Source: an uncultured Oscillospiraceae bacterium | GTDB taxonomy: Bacteria > Bacillota > Clostridia > Oscillospirales > Ruminococcaceae | Reading direction: 5' to 3' | Assembly (NCBI GenBank): GCA_934438055.1 | Contig: CAKSAY010000002.1 | Span: forward strand, 58,962 to 122,961 | Length of the DNA stretch: 64,000 nucleotides | Shown here: in pieces, positions 60,210 through 64,000 of the stretch | How positions within the stretch are numbered: position 1 is the first letter of the stretch | How the letters are laid out: every line of letters starts with the position of its first letter | Made by a program: the position numbers and the translations under genes | The notes under the pieces: generated by a model | The model's input: the letters and a program-made list of their open reading frames with translations, nothing else | Told to the model about the DNA's origin: nothing | The model's database searches: none

Positions 60210-62406
60210 TTGCCAGCTCCTCCTCTGAAAGTTGTGACGTTGCAATCTCGCGATAAACTTCGCAGTTCTTGAGCAACTCCTGATGGGTGCCTTTTCCTAC
60301 AACCTTACCACTGTCTAGCACCAAAATCTGATCAGCGTCCATAATTGTGCTGATTCTCTGTGCAACAATTAAAACGGTGCTATTAGATGTCTCTGACTTT
60401 AAGGCTCTGCGCAAAGCAAAGTCTGTCTTATAATCCAACGCTGAAAAACTGTCGTCAAAAATATAAATTTCCGGGTTGCCTGAAATCGCTCTGGCAATTG
60501 AAAGCCGCTGTTTCTGTCCGCCGGAAACATTTCCTCCACCTTGTGCAATAGGGTCGTGATAGGTGTCCGGTTTAGATTGAATAAATTCTTCAGCTTGTGC
60601 AATCTGAGCAGCTTTGACCATCTGCGAATCAGAAATTTGAGGCTTGCCGTATTTAATATTTGATGTAATGTCTCCGGAAAACAGAACGCCCTTTTGCGGA
60701 ACGTACCCCAAACGTGCGCGCAGATCATGCTGTGTCACATCGCGAACATCTATGCCATCAACCAAAATTTGTCCCTCGGTCACATCATAAAACCGAGGAA
60801 TGAGGTTGATTAAAGTTGACTTTCCGCTTCCGGTGCTGCCAATGAAAGCAGTTGTTTGGCCGGGTTTTGCCACAAAGTCAATGTCATATAAAACATTTTC
60901 GTCCGCATTTGGATAACGGAAAGACACATGTTTGAATTCAACATATCCCTTTTGAGAGCCGGTGAATTGTTTTGGATTCTCCGGATCATTAATCACTGTT
61001 CCTGTTTGCAACACTTCTTCAATTCTTCTCGCTGAAACAGAAGCACGGGGCAACATGACAGAAATCATTGAAATGTACAAAAACGCCATAATAATCTGCA
61101 TTGTATACTGAATGACAGCCATCATATTACCAACCTGCATGGTTCCATCATCCACGCCGTGACTTCCAACCCAAACAACCAGCACAGCGACTGTGTTCAT
61201 GATAAACATCATTGCCGGCATCATGCAGGACATGATACGGTTAACAAAAAGATTGGTTTTCGTGAGCGCCCGATTGGCATCATCAAATCTATCTTCCTCA
61301 TGCTTTTGCGTTGAAAAAGCGCGAATGACCCACATGCCGGTTAGAACATCCCTGGCCACCATGTTCAAATGATCAATCAGCTTTTGCATTTTCTTGAATC
61401 GCGGCATTGCCACAGAGAACAAAATAATCACAAGAGCGAAAATTGCTGCAACAGCAATGAAAATCACCCAAATCATCGACTTCTGCGTGCTGACCACTTT
61501 AAAGATTCCCACAACGGCAATAATCGGCGCATAAAACACCACTCTAAACAACATAGCCATGAGCAGCTGAACCTGCTGCACATCGTTGGTCGTTCTCGTA
61601 ATCAATGAAGCGGTGGAAAATTCGTCCATCTCGTTGTTGGAAAAAGACATCACCTTTTTAAACATCCGACTGCGTAGCTCCTTACCAAGAGCCGCAGCCA
61701 CTCTGGAGGAAAGCAGCGTCACCAAAACAACCGCCGATAAACTGCACAAAGCAATAATAAGCATCTGCAAACCGGATTTAACAATATACCATATCTGCAT
61801 ACTGTCCGTGTCCATTCCAATGGCGTTATATTCATTTCTTACATATTGGACAACGGTTTGCGTCACCAAAGAATCAGGAATCTGTTCAAACTGTTCATAG
61901 GCAGCCTGGTTGACCGGCTCCAGCGCTTCCTCCTCTGAAAGCTTTACATCATTTCCGGCAGTGTGCTCTCCCGAAACAAACTGTGAATTTTGCTGAAGCA
62001 AGTCCACCATCATAAAAGATTCGCCAAAAATCTTATTAAGTTGATTGTGTACGTCCTTGTCCACATCATTGAGCATATAAACCTGCTCAGTTGCAGCAGC
62101 AGGATAATTCTTTAATGCAGTTTGATACTCATTGTCGTCCATTTGATCAGAACTGATAAGCGTATAAGAGTCCTGCACCAAAGAGGCATGCTCTTGCGTC
62201 ATAAACATCTCAAGTGACTGCAGCGTGCTTTCTCTGACAGCAACAGGAACAGCATCCTCAATGCCTGATTGCTGAATGCCGACATTTACAATAATCGAAG
62301 TATAATCCGGAAGCTGCAAATCACACATAGCTTGAAAGATCAGCAAAATAACAATAGCAATGATTGGAACTATTGATTTTCTCAAATATTTAATCAATTT
62401 TAGCAT
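60202..62406 (-). CDS. ABC exporter subunit, first half, with large extracytoplasmic insertion
   Basis: 734 residues. A span at ~10-30, then a ~170-residue insertion (~35-210, including SFMMVDLLQQNSQFVSGEHT) before the next span at ~215; five more spans to ~455. Nucleotide-binding domain: Walker A FIGSTGSGKSTLINLIPRF, intact signature NVSGGQKQRLSIARA, Walker B IYIFDDSFSALDYKTD with Asp where catalytic Glu is usual. So the composite site using this Walker B is degenerate. The ATG has AAAGGG upstream. Confidence 0.93.
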   Translation of the reverse strand: MLKLIKYLRKSIVPIIAIVILLIFQAMCDLQLPDYTSIIVNVGIQQSGIEDAVPVAVRESTLQSLEMFMTQEHASLVQDSYTLISSDQMDDNEYQTALKNYPAAATEQVYMLNDVDKDVHNQLNKIFGESFMMVDLLQQNSQFVSGEHTAGNDVKLSEEEALEPVNQAAYEQFEQIPDSLVTQTVVQYVRNEYNAIGMDTDSMQIWYIVKSGLQMLIIALCSLSAVVLVTLLSSRVAAALGKELRSRMFKKVMSFSNNEMDEFSTASLITRTTNDVQQVQLLMAMLFRVVFYAPIIAVVGIFKVVSTQKSMIWVIFIAVAAIFALVIILFSVAMPRFKKMQKLIDHLNMVARDVLTGMWVIRAFSTQKHEEDRFDDANRALTKTNLFVNRIMSCMMPAMMFIMNTVAVLVVWVGSHGVDDGTMQVGNMMAVIQYTMQIIMAFLYISMISVMLPRASVSARRIEEVLQTGTVINDPENPKQFTGSQKGYVEFKHVSFRYPNADENVLYDIDFVAKPGQTTAFIGSTGSGKSTLINLIPRFYDVTEGQILVDGIDVRDVTQHDLRARLGYVPQKGVLFSGDITSNIKYGKPQISDSQMVKAAQIAQAEEFIQSKPDTYHDPIAQGGGNVSGGQKQRLSIARAISGNPEIYIFDDSFSALDYKTDFALRRALKSETSNSTVLIVAQRISTIMDADQILVLDSGKVVGKGTHQELLKNCEVYREIATSQLSEEELANE

Positions 62407-62798
62407 AATTTCACCCTTTCTTATATTGTTAAATAAACGATTCTACAAGATATTGCAGACGCATTCGTGCAGATAAACCCGCTGCTACTCAAATAGAATC
62501 GTTCTAGCTTCTTCATAAATTTAGAAGAATACTATAGACTATTAATTTTACAAGAGTTTTTTTTTATTGTCAAGCAAAAGCAAAATTGTTAATATTCCGT
62601 TAATATGTCCTATACAGCATTGACAAATTTGTTTTTTTAAGATAAAATAAAATGCATTGTATGTGATTCATAATAAACATTTTTTGTTGGTACTTATTAA
62701 TGAAACACATCTTTGATTTTGGGAAAGATACTCTGCTGACTTTACTAAAACAATAACCTTGAATCTATGTATCTACACTTCTTTTGTAGTTATGACAG
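62407..62798. other. AT-rich intergenic region before tRNA-Leu(TAA)
   Basis: Holds the promoter of the ABC exporter on the minus strand and a plus-strand promoter at 62620-62648. No gene is seen. Confidence 0.45.
62620..62648 (+). promoter_or_regulatory. Candidate promoter for tRNA-Leu(TAA)
   Basis: TTGACA, 17 bases, TAAAAT. It is about 150 bases upstream of the tRNA, so a leader would be processed. Confidence 0.5.
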
Positions 62799-62886
62799 GC
62801 CGCTGTGGTGGAATAGGCAGACACAAGGGACTTAAAATCCCTCGATTGATAAAATCGTACCGGTTCAAGTCCGGTCAGCGGCACCA
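62799..62886 (+). tRNA. tRNA-Leu (anticodon TAA)
   Basis: 88 bases with encoded CCA. Acceptor GCCGCTG/CAGCGGC, anticodon arm AGGGA-CTTAAAA-TCCCT, long variable arm with CGATT/AATCG, T-arm CCGG-TTCAAGT-CCGG. All canonical. Confidence 0.95.
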
Positions 62887-62989
62887 GATAGCACCTGGAG
62901 GCAGTTCGCGTGTGAAGCTAAAAGTAAATTGTTTTCTTTTACGCTCACGTTTTCAGCCTTCAGGTCCCTATTGGTTATTCGTATCAGAC

Positions 62990-63030
62990 AGCACCCGGAG
63001 CGCTAATTGGCGTTCCGGGTGCTTCTCTTT
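62990..63030 (+). terminator. Terminator of tRNA-Leu(TAA)
   Basis: GCACCCGGAGCGC/GCGTTCCGGGTGC, 13 pairs with one wobble, then TTCTCTTTTT. Confidence 0.8.
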
Positions 63031-63251
63031 TTATAAACCAAATTGCTTGTTATTGTATTTGAATCATCCTGATAAACAGCTATAAAATAAAGAGATAAAC
63101 AAGTTTAATGAGCCTTAAGTCAATAAAATTTTCCCATAAAGGAATTTTCTTAAGCATAAACACTGTCTACACCTTACTGTATACCCTGATTACCACGCCT
63201 TTTTAATAAATAAAGTCCTATTTTATGTTAAACAAATATTTAAACACAGAA

Positions 63252-63284
63252 AAAGAGGAAGACTTGTAAAAGGTCTTCCTCTTT
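63252..63284 (-). terminator. Terminator of the collagen-like gene
   Basis: A perfect 12-bp stem, AAAGAGGAAGAC/GTCTTCCTCTTT, followed on the minus strand by TTTTC. About 100 bases past the stop codon at 63383. Confidence 0.8.
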
Positions 63285-63382
63285 ATCAGTTTGTTAAAAT
63301 AAAACTCTGCGAATATTCCATCGATGTTTTAGTGACCAACAGTGCCGCCTATAATAAAAAACATGACAGGAGAGAAAATTTT

Positions 63383-64000
63383 CTATAAAGCAGCATCTAA
63401 TTTTTTAATGGTCAACGTAGCATTGACGTATCCATTTAGAATCATTTTAAAACACTTTGGTAATATGCGAAGGATTGCCAGTGACAGGTCGATCTCATCC
63501 TGTGCTTTTAAATGGACGATAGAGCTTCCGCTCAATCGGGCGTCACATGTTATTGAGGCATCAGGGTCAAAAGCCAATGCCTGTGAACCATGCAGCTGCG
63601 GAATCACCTTATGATTAGCACGCACAGCAAATCCTACATTCACTTTCTCAGTAGCTGATAATAAAAGATTAAATGTGATCTCATAATCTCCCGATTGTTT
63701 CACAATTAGGCTGTTATGCGGTGTTGGCAATATATTTTTTGACGGAAGCGCACGGTTAAAATGCACGGGAACATAAACATCTTCCTTGTCAAAACATATA
63801 AATTGAGTCCCGGCAAAATAGAGACCTCCAAATGCCACCAAGCCACTAGTGGTTTTTCCCGGTGGTCCCTGCTTACCCGGTTTTCCCGGTGGTCCCGGCG
63901 GTCCCTGCTTGCCCGGTTCTCCCGGTTTTCCCGGAGATCCCGGTGGTCCTTGTTTACCCGGTACTCCCGGGCATCCCGGAGGTCCCGGTGGCCCTTGCTT
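63383..64000 (-). CDS. Collagen-like surface protein, C-terminal part
   Basis: The frame runs off the right edge; 205 residues are visible. The first ~50 are 16 perfect Gly-X-Y triplets, rich in GPP, GKP and GKQ, including the unusual triplet GCP. The remaining ~150 residues (SGLVAFGGLYFAGTQFICFD, then VNVGFAVRANHKVI) are a predominantly beta C-terminal domain like the C1q/TNF-like trimerisation heads of exosporium or surface collagen-like proteins. It may coat spores or the cell surface. The start and any signal are outside the window. Confidence 0.85.
   Translation of the reverse strand, partial: KQGPPGPPGCPGVPGKQGPPGSPGKPGEPGKQGPPGPPGKPGKQGPPGKTTSGLVAFGGLYFAGTQFICFDKEDVYVPVHFNRALPSKNILPTPHNSLIVKQSGDYEITFNLLLSATEKVNVGFAVRANHKVIPQLHGSQALAFDPDASITCDARLSGSSIVHLKAQDEIDLSLAILRILPKCFKMILNGYVNATLTIKKLDAAL

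Larger units (their letters stand above)
62887..63382. other. Intergenic region with two terminators
   Basis: About 500 bases between tRNA-Leu(TAA) and the collagen-like gene. It contains the terminators at 62990-63030 and 63252-63284 and no gene that I can support. Confidence 0.5.

Overview
The window reads as chromosome of an anaerobic, low-GC Gram-positive bacterium of the Clostridia, probably gut-associated. The grounds are AGGAGG-type ribosome binding sites, TTGACA/TATAAT promoters, the ylxM-ffh-rpsP-khpA-rimM-trmD operon, tmcAL next to acetate kinase, long-form Hpf, HPr and Enzyme I of the PTS, membrane subunits of a Na+-pumping decarboxylase, a hybrid-cluster protein, a BspA-like giant surface protein and a collagen-like protein. 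I cannot name the species.

Layout. 0-1.8 kb: duplicated ribbon-helix-helix (RHH) genes, a SLOG-fold protein and an IS200-type element. 1.8-9.5 kb: a 2548-residue secreted leucine-rich-repeat/Ig-repeat protein. 10-16.8 kb: hpf, ackA, tmcAL and pcrA, with a strongly folded intergenic element upstream of ackA. 17-24.8 kb: oadB/oadG, an MscS channel, and a TetR-controlled MMPL exporter with a secreted heptad-repeat partner. 24.9-26 kb: a duplicated module of RHH and small cysteine proteins. 26-35.5 kb: housekeeping genes (coaBC, HD hydrolase, uvrC, ptsH, the trmD-ffh operon) and a perfect cloverleaf-like inverted-repeat element upstream of uvrC. 35.8-42.3 kb: after tRNA-Leu(GAG), a GC-richer block with mobile-element-type small genes, decayed marR and degV, and an intact regulator/ferredoxin/hcp module. 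42.9-46.4 kb: a flavin reductase and decayed argG and argH. 46.5-48.5 kb: a GntR-ABC operon behind a 30-bp operator. 48.5-54.5 kb: two asparagine synthetases around a racemase and an ATP-grasp ligase, best read as a D-Asp/D-Asn peptidoglycan cross-bridge cluster. 54.6-64 kb: small DNA-binding genes with an operator, ptsI, a heterodimeric ABC exporter, tRNA-Leu(TAA), and the end of a collagen-like gene cut by the window edge.

How it fits together. PTS components, acetate kinase and a sodium-pump decarboxylase suggest fermentation with some membrane energetics. The Crp/Fnr-ferredoxin-Hcp set suggests a nitrosative-stress response. Loss of argG and argH suggests arginine is taken from the environment at this locus's expense. 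Cell-surface functions (the giant protein, the collagen-like protein, the cross-bridge cluster) are prominent. The features that most deserve follow-up are the two cloverleaf-architecture intergenic elements, the duplicated RHH/cysteine-protein modules with their operators, and the D-aspartate cluster.
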